This document shows positions 1-8,544 of a DNA stretch of 23,029 bases, piece by piece. The position numbers were made by a program, and so were the translations under genes. Position 1 is the first letter of the stretch. The number at the start of each line of letters is the position of its first letter. Source of the stretch: an uncultured Streptococcus sp. Its GTDB lineage: Bacteria; Bacillota; Bacilli; Lactobacillales; Streptococcaceae. The stretch spans positions 1 through 23,029 of the forward strand of contig CAKPZX010000028.1 in NCBI GenBank assembly GCA_934215455.1, given 5' to 3'. The notes beneath the pieces are model-generated. The model had not been told where the DNA came from. It searched no databases and worked only from the letters and a program-made list of their open reading frames with translations.

Positions 1-318
1 GTCAATGAAACTACAGAAGATGCTGTAGTTCGGGAAGTCAAAGAGGAACTTGGTGTTACATCTAAAGCAGGTCCGCTAGCTTTCGTGGTTGAAAATCGCT
101 TCGAACAAACTGGTGTTCACTATCACAACATCGAGTTTCACTACTTAGTAGACTTACTTGAGGAGGCACCTTTGGTCATGCAGGAAGATACAAAGCAATT
201 ACCTTGTCGTTGGATTGCTTTAGATGATTTACATACTGTTGACCTGAAACCGGCTTTTTTAAAATCAGCCCTACCAGACTGGGACGGAAAATTACGACAC
301 ATCCATCTTGAGAAATAG
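1..318 (+). CDS. NUDIX hydrolase, C-terminal part (5' end outside window)
   Basis: The reading frame is open from base 1 and ends at TAG 316-318; the start lies upstream of the window. The first visible residues, [19 protein letters not shown], are the second half of a NUDIX box (E-x7-R-E-x-x-E-E-x-G-V). The glycine that opens the box would fall just before the window. NUDIX enzymes hydrolyse nucleoside diphosphates linked to another group, using a metal held by the REXXEE glutamates; the substrate cannot be read from this fragment. The gene ends 10 bases before mnmG, and its stop codon overlaps the mnmG ribosome site, so the two are probably cotranscribed. A nudix gene just before mnmG is, from memory, also the arrangement in pneumococcus. 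The family call is firm and the substrate unknown. Confidence 0.88.
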   Translation, partial: VNETTEDAVVREVKEELGVTSKAGPLAFVVENRFEQTGVHYHNIEFHYLVDLLEEAPLVMQEDTKQLPCRWIALDDLHTVDLKPAFLKSALPDWDGKLRHIHLEK

Positions 319-328
319 GAGAAATAGA

Positions 329-2239
329 ATGAATTATAACTTTATAGAAGAATACGATATCATTGTAATCGGTGCGGGGCATGCGGGAGTAGAAGCCTCT
401 CTAGCTGCTAGCCGTATGGGTTGTAAGGTCTTACTTGCGACTATTAACATTGAAATGCTGGCTTTTATGCCTTGTAATCCCTCTATTGGTGGTTCTGCTA
501 AGGGGATTGTCGTGCGTGAAGTCGATGCCCTCGGTGGAGAAATGGCGAAGAATATCGACAAGACCTACATCCAAATGAAAATGCTCAATACTGGTAAAGG
601 TCCTGCGGTTCGTGCACTTCGGGCTCAAGCAGACAAAGAACTTTACTCAAAAGAAATGCGGAAAACGGTTGAAAACCAAGAAAATTTAACCCTTCGCCAA
701 ACCATGATTGATGAGATTTTGGTGGAGAATGGTAAGGTTGTTGGTGTAAGGACTGCGACTCACCAAGAATATGGCGCAAAGGCTGTTATTGTCACTACTG
801 GGACAGCTTTACGCGGAGAAATTATCATTGGAGACCTCAAGTATTCGTCAGGACCTAATCATAGTCTAGCTTCTATCAATTTGGCCGATAATCTCAAACA
901 GCTAGGATTAGAAATTGGACGTTTCAAAACAGGCACGCCACCTCGTGTAAAGGCATCGTCAATTAATTATGACGAAACGGAAATTCAACCTGGAGATGAA
1001 GCTCCAAATCATTTTTCTTATACATCGCGTGATGAAGATTATGTAAAGGATCAAGTTCCTTGTTGGTTGACTTATACGAATGGTCATAGTCATGAAATTA
1101 TCCAGAATAATTTACACCGGGCACCTATGTTTACAGGAGTTGTAAAGGGAGTAGGTCCTCGCTATTGTCCGTCTATTGAGGATAAAATTGTCCGTTTTGC
1201 TGACAAAGAACGTCATCAACTATTCTTAGAACCAGAGGGACGAAACACAGAAGAAGTCTATGTTCAAGGGTTGTCAACGAGTTTACCAGAGGATGTTCAG
1301 CGGGATCTCGTCCATTCTATTAAGGGACTTGAGAAGGCTGAAATGATGCGTACGGGTTATGCGATTGAGTATGATATGGTTTTGCCTCATCAATTGCGCG
1401 CAACTTTGGAAACCAAGAAAATTTCAGGTCTCTTTACAGCTGGCCAAACCAATGGAACGTCTGGCTATGAGGAGGCCGCTGGTCAAGGGATTATTGCAGG
1501 GATCAATGCGGCTCTAAAAATCCAAGGAAAACCAGAACTCATTTTGAAACGCAGTGATGGTTATATTGGGGTCATGATCGATGATTTGGTAACAAAGGGA
1601 ACGATCGAGCCGTATCGTTTGTTAACAAGCCGTGCAGAATACCGTTTGATTTTGCGTCATGATAATGCCGATATGCGCTTGACAGAAATGGGACGAGAAA
1701 TTGGATTGGTAGATGATGAACGTTGGCAACGTTTCGAAACCAAGAAGTATCAGTTTGAAAACGAGATGAAGCGTTTGGATAGCATTAAGCTAAAGCCTGT
1801 AAAGGAAACCAATGAGAAGGTTGCTGCAATGGGCTTTAAACCATTGACAGATGCTGTCACTGCTAAAGAATTCTTAAGACGACCAGAAGTGTCTTACCAA
1901 GATGTGGTGGAATTTATCGGTCCTGCAGCTGAAGAACTGGATGATAAAATCATTGAATTGATTGAAACTGAAATTAAATACGAAGGTTATATTTCAAAAG
2001 CAATGGACCAAGTCGAAAAAATGAAGCGTATGGAAGAAAAACGAATTCCAGCAAATATTGACTGGGATGATATTGACTCCATTGCAACCGAAGCTCGTCA
2101 AAAATTTAAATTAATTAATCCAGAAACGATTGGTCAAGCAAGTCGTATCTCAGGTGTCAATCCAGCAGATATCTCTATTTTAATGGTTTACTTAGAAGGG
2201 AAATCTCGGAGTATCTCCAAAAACAAAGCAAACCACTAA
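329..2239 (+). CDS. mnmG: MnmG (GidA), tRNA uridine-5-carboxymethylaminomethyl modification enzyme
   Basis: The 636-residue product is the FAD-binding subunit that works with MnmE to place the (carboxymethyl)aminomethyl group on C5 of wobble uridine-34 in certain tRNAs, in the cytosol. The dinucleotide-binding loop IGAGHAG is at residues 14-20. Both family signatures are present: [11 protein letters not shown] near residue 275, and [17 protein letters not shown] near residue 371. The length is typical of the long MnmG class. I start at ATG 329 because AGGAG (317-321) sits 7 bases upstream; the same frame could open at TTG 308, but that has no ribosome site and lies within the nudix gene. The gene is followed by a hairpin terminator, so it is probably the last gene of its unit. 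Confidence 0.97.
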   Translation: MNYNFIEEYDIIVIGAGHAGVEASLAASRMGCKVLLATINIEMLAFMPCNPSIGGSAKGIVVREVDALGGEMAKNIDKTYIQMKMLNTGKGPAVRALRAQADKELYSKEMRKTVENQENLTLRQTMIDEILVENGKVVGVRTATHQEYGAKAVIVTTGTALRGEIIIGDLKYSSGPNHSLASINLADNLKQLGLEIGRFKTGTPPRVKASSINYDETEIQPGDEAPNHFSYTSRDEDYVKDQVPCWLTYTNGHSHEIIQNNLHRAPMFTGVVKGVGPRYCPSIEDKIVRFADKERHQLFLEPEGRNTEEVYVQGLSTSLPEDVQRDLVHSIKGLEKAEMMRTGYAIEYDMVLPHQLRATLETKKISGLFTAGQTNGTSGYEEAAGQGIIAGINAALKIQGKPELILKRSDGYIGVMIDDLVTKGTIEPYRLLTSRAEYRLILRHDNADMRLTEMGREIGLVDDERWQRFETKKYQFENEMKRLDSIKLKPVKETNEKVAAMGFKPLTDAVTAKEFLRRPEVSYQDVVEFIGPAAEELDDKIIELIETEIKYEGYISKAMDQVEKMKRMEEKRIPANIDWDDIDSIATEARQKFKLINPETIGQASRISGVNPADISILMVYLEGKSRSISKNKANH

Positions 2240-2240
2240 T

Positions 2241-2276
2241 AAAATGGGGCTGAGATGATGTTTCAGCCTCAATTTT
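2241..2276 (+). terminator. Rho-independent terminator after mnmG
   Basis: The stem GGGCTGA / TTCAGCCT (about 2247-2253 with 2261-2268) is flanked by AAAAT on the left and AATTTT on the right, which extend the pairing. It begins 2 bases after the mnmG stop. The A/T flanks could let it work in both directions. Confidence 0.8.
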
Positions 2277-2299
2277 ATAGATTGAAATTTGTTGCTGTT

Positions 2300-2328
2300 G
2301 TTTACACGATTGTAAACTTTTGTTTACA
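2300..2328. promoter_or_regulatory. Perfect palindrome GTTTACA-N4-TGTAAAC plus a third half-site
   Basis: GTTTACA (2300-2306), CGAT, TGTAAAC (2311-2317) is a perfect 7-bp inverted repeat. A third GTTTACA follows at 2322-2328. It lies between the mnmG terminator and the gdpP promoters, where an operator would sit. The core TTTACA-N4-TGTAAA is close to two TTGACA-N4-TGTAAA sites in the thiX-thiY gap. I do not recognise the regulator. It does not fit the CopY box (N2 spacer) or the GlnR box (TGTNA-N7-TNACA). It could instead be a weak RNA hairpin, as TTTT follows the palindrome. Confidence 0.45.
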
Positions 2329-2353
2329 AGGTAGTGAAGTGGAGAAAGAGTTT

Positions 2354-2420
2354 TTGACTGGTCAATCTTCTATGTAATATAGAGAGAAACCTCGCTTTTT
2401 ACCTCTATTTATGATATAAT
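2354..2420 (+). promoter_or_regulatory. Promoter region of the gdpP-rplI-dnaC-veg operon
   Basis: There are two candidates. The upstream one has TTGACT (2354-2359) with TAATAT or TATAGA about 15-18 bases downstream. The downstream one has an extended -10, TGATATAAT (TATAAT at 2415-2420), with only a poor -35 (TCGCTT, 2392-2397). The second would start RNA near 2427, leaving a leader of about ten bases, so the upstream promoter may supply mRNA with a fuller ribosome site. Confidence 0.6.
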
Positions 2421-2435
2421 TCCGAGAAGAGGTTT

Positions 2436-4415
2436 ATGATGAAAAAATTTCGTTTATCGTTCATCCATTATGTGTTAATTGGTTTTATTTCATTTGCAAT
2501 TTTAGCAATTTTTTTAAGAATCTTTGGCAAAGGCTATGTAACTCTCATTGCAATTTTTTTAGTCTTAGCTGGGTTGATTGCTTTATTTGAATACCAATTA
2601 CAAATTTCAGAGTTAGATGAATTAGAACAAATACAATATGTGAACCATCAGGCAGAAAGCGGATTAGCATCTCTCCTTGATAAAATGCCTGTTGGAGTTA
2701 TCAAAATTAATGAAGAGTCAAATGAAGTAGAGTGGTTCAACCCTTATGCTGAATTGATTTTTTCAACAGATGATGGGGACTTTGATGTTGAATCCTTGAA
2801 AAAGTTGCTCAATACTCTGTTTGAGGATAAAGGACACTATGTCACTGTAGCCGATAAGAAATATTCCGTTTACTTTGATCAGACGTCTAGTGTTGTTTAC
2901 TTTTTTGATGTTTCAAGTGAGTATGAAGCAACTGTGGGGTTGGTGACAACTCGTCCCGTTATCGGTATTATTTCTGTTGATAACTATGATGATCTAGAAG
3001 ATGTCATTTCAGACTCTGATATTAGCAATATCAATAGTTTTATTGCCAACTTTGTAGAAGAGTTTACAGCTCATTACCATATGTTTTACAGACGTGTGGG
3101 GATGGATCGTTTCTATTTGTTTACAGACTACACGGTATTAGAACAGTTGATGGAATCAAAATTTTCAGTCATCGATCAATTCCGTGAAGAAGCTAAAAAT
3201 CGTGAGCTACCTATTACCTTAAGTATGGGATTCTCGTACGGTGACGGGAAGCATGATGAGATTGGTAAAGGGGCTCTCTTGAACCTAAACCTTGCAGAAG
3301 TTCGTGGTGGGGATCAAGCGGTTGTCAAGGAAAATGATGAACAGAAAAACCCTATTTTCTTTGGTGGGGGAACAGCTTCGGCTGTGAAGCGGACTCGGAC
3401 TCGCACACGCGCTATGATGACAGCTATTTCGGATAAGATCAAATCAGTTGATCAAGTCTTCATTGTTGGGCATAGAAACTTGGATATGGACGCTCTAGGA
3501 GCGTCTGTGGGAATGCAGTTTTTCTCTAGCAATATTTTGGCCTCCTCTTATGTGGTCTATGACCCGCATGCAATGGCAAGTGATATTTCAAGAGCGATTG
3601 CGAAACTAGAAGAAGAGCAGGTAACGAAAATCCTTTCCCTAGAGGAAGCCATGCAAATGGTGACGGATCGCTCTTTGTTAATTATGGTTGACCATTCTAA
3701 GACAGCCTTGACCCTTTCTAAAGAGTTTTATCAGGAATTTCAACAGATTATTGTCATTGACCATCACCGTCGGGATGATGATTTCCCTGAAAATGTTCTG
3801 ATCACCTATATTGAAAGTGGAGCAAGTAGTGCGAGTGAATTGGTAAGTGAACTGATTCAGTTCCAGAAGTCGAAGAAAAATCGATTGACGAAGATTCAAG
3901 CTAGTGTCTTGATGGCTGGAATCATGCTGGATACTAAGAACTTCTCCACACGTGTTACAAGTCGGACCTTTGATGTGGCGAGTTACCTTCGCTCAAGAGG
4001 TAGTGATAGTGTAGCTATCCAGGAGATCTCTGCTATTCAGTTTGACGAGTACCGCGAAGTGAACGAACTGATCTTGACTGGTGAAAAGATTTTGCCACAT
4101 ATCATCGTAGCTTGTGCCAATACGACTAAAGCCTATGATTCAGTAACTATTAGTAAAGCAGCTGATAGTATGCTGGCCATGTCTGAGGTGGAAGCAACCT
4201 TTGTCATTGCTTGCAATCAAAGTGGGACTGTCTCGATTTCTGCACGAAGTCGAAGCAAAGTCAATGTACAGCGTATCATGGAACAGCTTGGCGGAGGAGG
4301 TCATTTCAATTCGGCAGCCTCTCAAATTGAGGGTCAAGATTTGATGAGTATTCGTCAACAACTGATTGAGACTATTGAAAACGAAGTAACTATTGAAAAG
4401 GAGAATGTAGAATGA
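2436..4415 (+). CDS. gdpP: GdpP (Pde1), membrane cyclic-di-AMP phosphodiesterase
   Basis: The 659-residue product hydrolyses cyclic di-AMP to pApA. Two membrane helices (about residues 11-30 and 33-52) are followed by a short linker, a PAS-like domain (about 75-140), a degenerate GGDEF domain (about 165-305, without a true GGDEF motif) and a DHH/DHHA1 phosphodiesterase. Metal-binding motifs are visible: [11 protein letters not shown] near 343, MVDHSKTA near 418, IDHHRRDD near 440, and the DHHA1 loop [10 protein letters not shown] near 618. Length and domain order match GdpP of Bacillus and Pde1 of pneumococcus. Two in-frame ATGs (2436 and 2439) compete; AGAGG at 2428-2432 gives better spacing to 2439. 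Its stop overlaps the rplI start (ATGA), so the two are coupled. By family knowledge it affects osmotic balance, wall stress and beta-lactam tolerance. Confidence 0.96.
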   Translation: MMKKFRLSFIHYVLIGFISFAILAIFLRIFGKGYVTLIAIFLVLAGLIALFEYQLQISELDELEQIQYVNHQAESGLASLLDKMPVGVIKINEESNEVEWFNPYAELIFSTDDGDFDVESLKKLLNTLFEDKGHYVTVADKKYSVYFDQTSSVVYFFDVSSEYEATVGLVTTRPVIGIISVDNYDDLEDVISDSDISNINSFIANFVEEFTAHYHMFYRRVGMDRFYLFTDYTVLEQLMESKFSVIDQFREEAKNRELPITLSMGFSYGDGKHDEIGKGALLNLNLAEVRGGDQAVVKENDEQKNPIFFGGGTASAVKRTRTRTRAMMTAISDKIKSVDQVFIVGHRNLDMDALGASVGMQFFSSNILASSYVVYDPHAMASDISRAIAKLEEEQVTKILSLEEAMQMVTDRSLLIMVDHSKTALTLSKEFYQEFQQIIVIDHHRRDDDFPENVLITYIESGASSASELVSELIQFQKSKKNRLTKIQASVLMAGIMLDTKNFSTRVTSRTFDVASYLRSRGSDSVAIQEISAIQFDEYREVNELILTGEKILPHIIVACANTTKAYDSVTISKAADSMLAMSEVEATFVIACNQSGTVSISARSRSKVNVQRIMEQLGGGGHFNSAASQIEGQDLMSIRQQLIETIENEVTIEKENVE

Positions 4416-4864
4416 AAGTTATTTTCTTAGCGGATGTAAAAGGTAAAGGTAAAAAAGGCGAAATTAAAGAAGTGCCTACTGGTTATGCACAAAACTTTTT
4501 GATCAAGAAAAATCTTGCGAAAGAAGCCAATGCCCAAGCAATCGGTGAACTTCGTGGAAAGCAAAAGTCAGAAGAAAAAGCGCATGCTGAATTGTTAGCA
4601 GAAGCACAAAAGATTAAAGCGAAATTAGAAGAAGAAGCAACTGTTGTTCAATTCACGGAAAAAATTGGGCCAGATGGCCGTACTTTCGGCTCTATTACCA
4701 ATAAAAAGATTGCAGAAGAGCTTGAGAAACAATTTGGCATTAAAATTGATAAGCGTCATATCCAAGTTTCCTCTCCAATTCGTTCAACAGGTTTGATTGA
4801 CGTCCCTGTAAAAATTTATCAAGATGTTACAGGTGTGATTAATATTCGTGTAAACGAAGGGTAA
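4412..4864 (+). CDS. rplI: 50S ribosomal protein L9
   Basis: The 150-residue product is L9. It binds 23S rRNA through its N-terminal domain and extends from the large subunit on a long helix. The N-terminal signature [20 protein letters not shown] (about residues 11-30) is the L9 motif. A charged, alanine/glutamate/lysine-rich connecting helix follows (about 40-75), then the C-terminal domain (about 80-150). The start ATG shares four bases with the end of gdpP (ATGA), and AAAGGAG lies upstream within gdpP. The gdpP-rplI-dnaC order is widely conserved in Firmicutes. Confidence 0.98.
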   Translation: MKVIFLADVKGKGKKGEIKEVPTGYAQNFLIKKNLAKEANAQAIGELRGKQKSEEKAHAELLAEAQKIKAKLEEEATVVQFTEKIGPDGRTFGSITNKKIAEELEKQFGIKIDKRHIQVSSPIRSTGLIDVPVKIYQDVTGVINIRVNEG

Positions 4865-4889
4865 ACACGATCGATAGAAAGGTTTTTTT

Positions 4890-6248
4890 ATGGCTGAGAT
4901 AGAGGAATTACGAACACAACCTCAGGATATCCAAGCTGAACAATCAGTGTTGGGAGCTATCTTTATTGATGAGGGGAAATTGGTCTTTGTTCGTGAATAT
5001 ATCGAGCCTGGCGATTTCTTTAAGTACTCGCACCGTTTGATTTTTAAAGCCATGATCGATCTAGCTGACCGCGGGGATGCGATTGATGCGACGACTGTTC
5101 GAAATATTTTAGATAGTCAGGGGGATCTCCAAAATATTGGCGGTCTCTCCTATTTGGTAGAAGTCATTAATTCGGTACCAACTTCAGCTAACGCGGAGTA
5201 TTACGCGAAGATTGTTGCCGAAAAAGCTGTCTTACGTCGATTGATCTCTCGATTAACGGAAAGTATTAATCAAGCTTATGATGGCGCAAGTCCTTCAGAT
5301 GAAATCATTGCGGGTGCTGAAAAAGCTCTGATTGATGTTAGTGAAAACGCAAATCGTAGTGGATTTAAAAATATTCGAGACATCTTGAATATAAATTTTG
5401 GTAGCTTGGAAGCCCGCTCGCTTCAAACTTCTGATATTACGGGTATTGCGACAGGCTATCGCGATTTGGACCATATGACGACGGGGCTACATGAGGAAGA
5501 GTTGATCATTTTAGCGGCTCGTCCTGCAGTAGGGAAAACAGCCTTTGCTCTAAATATTGCTCAAAATATCGGGACAAAGTTGGATAAGACAGTGGCTATT
5601 TTCTCATTAGAAATGGGCGCTGAAAGTTTGGTTGACCGGATGTTAGCAGCTGAAGGCTTGATTGAATCCCATTCGATTCGTACAGGTCAATTGACGGATG
5701 AAGAGTGGCGAAAATATGCCATTGCTCAAGGAAATTTGGCCAATGCGAGTATTTACATCGATGATACCCCAGGAATTCGGATCACTGAGATTCGTTCGAG
5801 AGCAAGAAAATTAGCGCAGGAAACAGGGAATCTCGGTCTTATTCTGATTGACTACCTGCAGCTGATTACAGGGACTGGACGAGAAAACCGTCAACAGGAA
5901 GTTTCAGAAATTTCCCGTCAGTTAAAGATTTTGGCGAAGGAACTAAAAGTTCCCGTTATTGCTTTGAGTCAGCTATCACGTGGTGTTGAACAGCGCCAAG
6001 ACAAACGTCCTGTTCTTTCTGATATTCGTGAATCTGGATCGATTGAGCAGGATGCGGATATTGTTGCTTTCTTGTACCGTGATGATTATTATGATCGAGC
6101 TGGTGAAGAGGAAGAAGATGGAATGCCCAATAATACGGTTGAAGTGATTATCGAGAAAAACCGTTCAGGTGCGCGTGGGACAGTCGAATTAATATTCCAA
6201 AAGGAATACAATAAATTCTCAAGTATTTCAAAGAGAGAGGATCAATAA
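4890..6248 (+). CDS. dnaC: Replicative DNA helicase (DnaB family, called DnaC in streptococci)
   Basis: The 452-residue product is the hexameric helicase that unwinds DNA ahead of the replisome and interacts with primase. The N-terminal DnaB domain covers about residues 10-115, including QAEQSVLGAIF. The RecA-like motor follows, with Walker A AARPAVGKTAF near 209-219 and Walker B LILIDYLQLI near 316-325. The later segment ALSQLSRGVEQRQDKRP and the DIRESGSIEQDAD motif are typical of DnaB. AGAAAGG (4876-4882) precedes the ATG. It lies 25 bases after rplI and one base before veg, so it is probably in one operon. In Bacillus nomenclature this helicase is DnaC; in E. coli it is DnaB. Confidence 0.97.
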   Translation: MAEIEELRTQPQDIQAEQSVLGAIFIDEGKLVFVREYIEPGDFFKYSHRLIFKAMIDLADRGDAIDATTVRNILDSQGDLQNIGGLSYLVEVINSVPTSANAEYYAKIVAEKAVLRRLISRLTESINQAYDGASPSDEIIAGAEKALIDVSENANRSGFKNIRDILNINFGSLEARSLQTSDITGIATGYRDLDHMTTGLHEEELIILAARPAVGKTAFALNIAQNIGTKLDKTVAIFSLEMGAESLVDRMLAAEGLIESHSIRTGQLTDEEWRKYAIAQGNLANASIYIDDTPGIRITEIRSRARKLAQETGNLGLILIDYLQLITGTGRENRQQEVSEISRQLKILAKELKVPVIALSQLSRGVEQRQDKRPVLSDIRESGSIEQDADIVAFLYRDDYYDRAGEEEEDGMPNNTVEVIIEKNRSGARGTVELIFQKEYNKFSSISKREDQ

Positions 6249-6249
6249 G

Positions 6250-6522
6250 ATGAGTGATGCATTTACAGATGTTGCAAAAATGAAAAAAATTAAGGAAGAA
6301 ATCAAGGCCCATGAAGGACAAGTGGTTGAAATGACGCTTGAAAATGGACGGAAACGTCAAAAAAATAAATTTGGACGCTTGATTGAGGTCTATCCTTCTT
6401 TATTTATTATCGAGTATACGAACGACAATAGCTTACCAGGTGAACCAGCCAATACATACGTGGAGTCCTACACCTATTCAGATATTTTAACAGAGAAGAA
6501 TTTAATTCGTTATTTGGATTAA
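6250..6522 (+). CDS. veg: Veg family protein
   Basis: This is a small acidic/basic protein of 90 residues. Its core RKRQKNKFGRLIEVYPSLFI, followed by YSDILTEKNL, matches the Veg family of Bacillus (there RRKTIERSG..AETYPSVFVI and YSYADILTE). In Bacillus subtilis Veg is reported to stimulate biofilm matrix gene expression; its role in streptococci is not established. It starts one base after the dnaC stop (TAAGATG), so translation is probably coupled. There is no signal peptide or membrane segment. No terminator is visible between it and the riboswitch promoter. Confidence 0.82.
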   Translation: MSDAFTDVAKMKKIKEEIKAHEGQVVEMTLENGRKRQKNKFGRLIEVYPSLFIIEYTNDNSLPGEPANTYVESYTYSDILTEKNLIRYLD

Positions 6523-6552
6523 TTTCTTGCTTTTATCGTCTAAATCAGTTAT

Positions 6553-6558
6553 TATAAT
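6553..6558 (+). promoter_or_regulatory. Candidate -10 box of the TPP-riboswitch transcript
   Basis: TATAAT (6553-6558) lies just before the aptamer. The nearest -35-like box, TTGCTT (6527-6532), is 20 bases away, longer than usual, so the promoter is only partly convincing. RNA would begin near 6563-6565, at the first stem of the riboswitch. Confidence 0.5.
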
Positions 6559-6658
6559 AAATACATATGGGAGTCTGTGTACAGTCTGAGAGGAAGTGTA
6601 AGCTTCGACCGCACCTGATCTGGGTAATGCCAGCGTAGGAAACAAATGAAATGTATTT
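6559..6658 (+). promoter_or_regulatory. TPP (thi-box) riboswitch
   Basis: The conserved TPP aptamer elements are present in order: GGGAGTC (6569-6575), CTGAGAGG (6586-6593), a hairpin around GGAAGTGTAAGCTTC, then ACCTGATCTGGGTAATGCC (6613-6631) and CAGCGTAGGAA (6631-6641). The outer stem ATACAT (6561-6566) pairs with ATGTAT (6651-6656). By established knowledge, TPP binding switches off the downstream gene. An intrinsic terminator follows at 6685-6710, so control is probably premature termination before thiX. Confidence 0.95.
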
Positions 6659-6684
6659 TTCGTTATGAGTGACCTTGTGCAATC

Positions 6685-6710
6685 CGTCTCCTATTTTGGA
6701 GGCGTTTTTT
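6685..6710 (+). terminator. Riboswitch expression-platform terminator
   Basis: CGTCTCC (6685-6691) pairs with GGAGGCG (6698-6704, one G-T pair) around the loop TATTTT, followed by six T. It lies between the TPP aptamer and the thiX ribosome site, as expected for a transcriptional-attenuation riboswitch. Confidence 0.9.
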
Positions 6711-6732
6711 ATTTGTGAGAAAGGAGGTTACG

Positions 6733-7491
6733 ATGTCTCTTGTAAAAAGATATTCAAAACAGTTGATAGGATTTGCAGGTTTTGGCAGCCTTCTTGTCTT
6801 ATGGCAGTTAGCAGGATTTTTAAATATCCTCCCCAAATTTGTATTACCAACGCCACTTGAAATTGGGAATGCCCTTGTACGAGATCGAGCTCTCCTGATT
6901 CATCACAGTTTGTCTACCCTTCAAGTGGCCTTGATCGGACTTGTTATAGGGGTTCTTCTTGCTGCTGGCTTTGCGATTCTCATGGATAGTTTTCAATGGG
7001 TGAATGATCTGGTCTATCCTTTTATGGTTGTTATTCAAACCATTCCGACGATTGCCTTGGCCCCTATCCTGGTTCTTTGGTTTGGTTATGGTATGCTTCC
7101 AAAACTGGTTTTGATCATTATTACGGTGGTATTTCCCATCGTAGTCAGTCTGTTAGATGGTTTTCGGCATTGCGATCAAGATATTCTGAGATTGTTTCAG
7201 ATTATGCAAGCCAATCGCTTTCAGACCTTAGTTCATTATAAAATTCCTGCAGCGCTTCCTTATTTTTTTGCAGGTTTACGTGTGAGCGTTTCCTATGCTT
7301 TTATCAGTACGGTAGTTTCAGAATGGTTAGGAGGTTTTGATGGATTGGGGGTCTATATGATCCAGTCGAAGAAGTTATTTCAGTATGATACGATGTTTGC
7401 GATCATTGTATTGATTTCTGCTATTAGTTTACTCGGTATGTTTCTCGTTGACCAATTAGAAAAAAACATTCTAAAATGGAAAAAGGATTGA
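6733..7491 (+). CDS. thiX: ThiX-like ABC transporter permease (thiamine pyrimidine precursor uptake)
   Basis: This 252-residue integral membrane protein has about six hydrophobic segments, from GFGSLLVLWQLAGFL near the N-terminus to ISAISLLGMFLV near the end. The cytoplasmic coupling loop of binding-protein-dependent permeases is seen near residues 155-185 (ending KIPAALPYFFAGL). The start is ATG 6733, 5 bases after a strong AAGGAGG (6721-6727); the longer frame from GTG 6715 would include the ribosome site and is rejected. Because it is under a TPP riboswitch and followed by an NMT1/THI5-type binding protein and an ATPase, I assign it to the ThiXYZ type. That type imports a hydroxymethylpyrimidine-like thiamine precursor (formylaminopyrimidine in Bacillus halodurans). 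The exact substrate here is inference. Confidence 0.88.
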   Translation: MSLVKRYSKQLIGFAGFGSLLVLWQLAGFLNILPKFVLPTPLEIGNALVRDRALLIHHSLSTLQVALIGLVIGVLLAAGFAILMDSFQWVNDLVYPFMVVIQTIPTIALAPILVLWFGYGMLPKLVLIIITVVFPIVVSLLDGFRHCDQDILRLFQIMQANRFQTLVHYKIPAALPYFFAGLRVSVSYAFISTVVSEWLGGFDGLGVYMIQSKKLFQYDTMFAIIVLISAISLLGMFLVDQLEKNILKWKKD

Positions 7492-7535
7492 CAAACTTGT
7501 AAATGGTGTAAAAATTAAATTGACAAAAATGTAAA
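7488..7535. promoter_or_regulatory. Two TTGACA-N4-TGTAAA sites, 32 bp apart, in the thiX-thiY gap
   Basis: TTGACAAACTTGTAAA (7488-7503) and TTGACAAAAATGTAAA (7520-7535) share the pattern TTGACA-N4-TGTAAA at a spacing of 32 bp, three helical turns. Each TTGACA also looks like a -35 box, but no good -10 lies at the right distance. The second copy ends at the thiY ribosome site. The pattern is imperfectly symmetric and close to the perfect palindrome before gdpP. Regulator unknown. Confidence 0.4.
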
Positions 7536-7548
7536 AGAGGTATAGCTA

Positions 7549-8544
7549 ATGAAAAAGTCAATAGGTTTATTTTTCTCAATAATATTGGGATTTGTTTTCT
7601 TGAGTGCTTGTCAAAATTCTGTCAAGCAATCGTCAAGCGATTTAAAAAAGATTGATTTTATTCTAGATTGGACCCCGAATACCAATCATACGGGTCTCTA
7701 TGTAGCTAAGGAAAAAGGGTACTTTAAAGATGCAGGACTGGATGTAGATATAAAACTTCCTCCGGAAGACAGTAGTTCTGATTTGATTATCAATGGGAAA
7801 GCTCCATTTGGAATTTATTTCCAAGATTCTATGGCCAAGAAATTGGATAAAGGTGCGGGTATTACCGCTGTTGCAGCTATTGTCGAACACAATACGTCAG
7901 GGATTATTTCAAGAAAAGATGCAGCGATCACAAGTCCAAAAGATTTGGTTGGTAAGAAGTATGGTACCTGGAATGATCCGATTGAGTTGGAAATGATCAA
8001 ATCGATGATGAAAAAAGAAGGGGCTGATTTTAATCAAGTAAAATTGGTTCCAAATAGTGATTCAAATTCTATTACTCCGATTGAAAATAAGGTCTTTGAT
8101 GCTGCTTGGATTTATCACGGTTGGGATGGAATTTTGGCTGAGCAAAAGGGAATGAAGACCAATTTCTTCTATATGAAAGATTTTGTTCCTGCATTTGACT
8201 ACTATTCGCCTGTTATTATTGCTAACAATGACTATTTGAAGTCTCATAAAGAGGAAGCAAAAAAATTCATTCAAGCGGTGAAAAAAGGCTACCAATATGC
8301 TATAGAACATCCAGAAGAAGCTGCGGATATCTTGATCAAACAGGCCCCTGCCTTAGCTAACCAGCGTGATTTTGTACTAGCTTCCCAAAAATATCTTTCC
8401 AATCAATATGCTTCAGACAAGGATAAATGGGGGCAGTTTGATCCTAAGCGGTGGAATGCTTTTTATGCTTGGGCAAAAGAGCAAGGATTGGTTTCAAATG
8501 ACTTAGAAGACAAAGGTTTCACAAACGAATTGGTAGGTGACTGA
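7549..8544 (+). CDS. thiY: ThiY-like substrate-binding lipoprotein (NMT1/THI5-like)
   Basis: This 331-residue ABC-transporter binding protein has a lipoprotein signal: MKKSIGLFFSIILGFVFLSAC, with lipobox LSAC and the lipidated cysteine at residue 21. The mature part begins with the NMT1/THI5-like fold: FILDWTPNTNHTGLYVAKEKGYF (in part) near residues 37-60, an aromatic, pyrimidine-binding type of motif. GYQYAIEHPEEAADIL near 250 is also usual in this family. It would capture a pyrimidine precursor outside the membrane and deliver it to the permease. AAAGAGG (7534-7540) precedes the ATG. The gene lies 57 bases after thiX and overlaps thiZ by 8 bases. Confidence 0.9.
   Translation: MKKSIGLFFSIILGFVFLSACQNSVKQSSSDLKKIDFILDWTPNTNHTGLYVAKEKGYFKDAGLDVDIKLPPEDSSSDLIINGKAPFGIYFQDSMAKKLDKGAGITAVAAIVEHNTSGIISRKDAAITSPKDLVGKKYGTWNDPIELEMIKSMMKKEGADFNQVKLVPNSDSNSITPIENKVFDAAWIYHGWDGILAEQKGMKTNFFYMKDFVPAFDYYSPVIIANNDYLKSHKEEAKKFIQAVKKGYQYAIEHPEEAADILIKQAPALANQRDFVLASQKYLSNQYASDKDKWGQFDPKRWNAFYAWAKEQGLVSNDLEDKGFTNELVGD

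Noticed and set aside
308..328. Longer mnmG start at TTG 308
   Set aside because: It would add seven unconserved residues (MRNRRNR) inside the nudix gene. AGGAG at 317-321 fits ATG 329, and [17 protein letters not shown] is the normal MnmG N-terminus.
2300..2328. CopY or GlnR operator before gdpP
   Set aside because: The CopY box needs TACA-N2-TGTA, but the spacer here is 4. TGTAA-N8-TTACA is one base too long for a GlnR box.
6659..6860. 63-codon frame between riboswitch and thiX
   Set aside because: It reads through the riboswitch terminator and thiX in another frame, and its start has no ribosome site.
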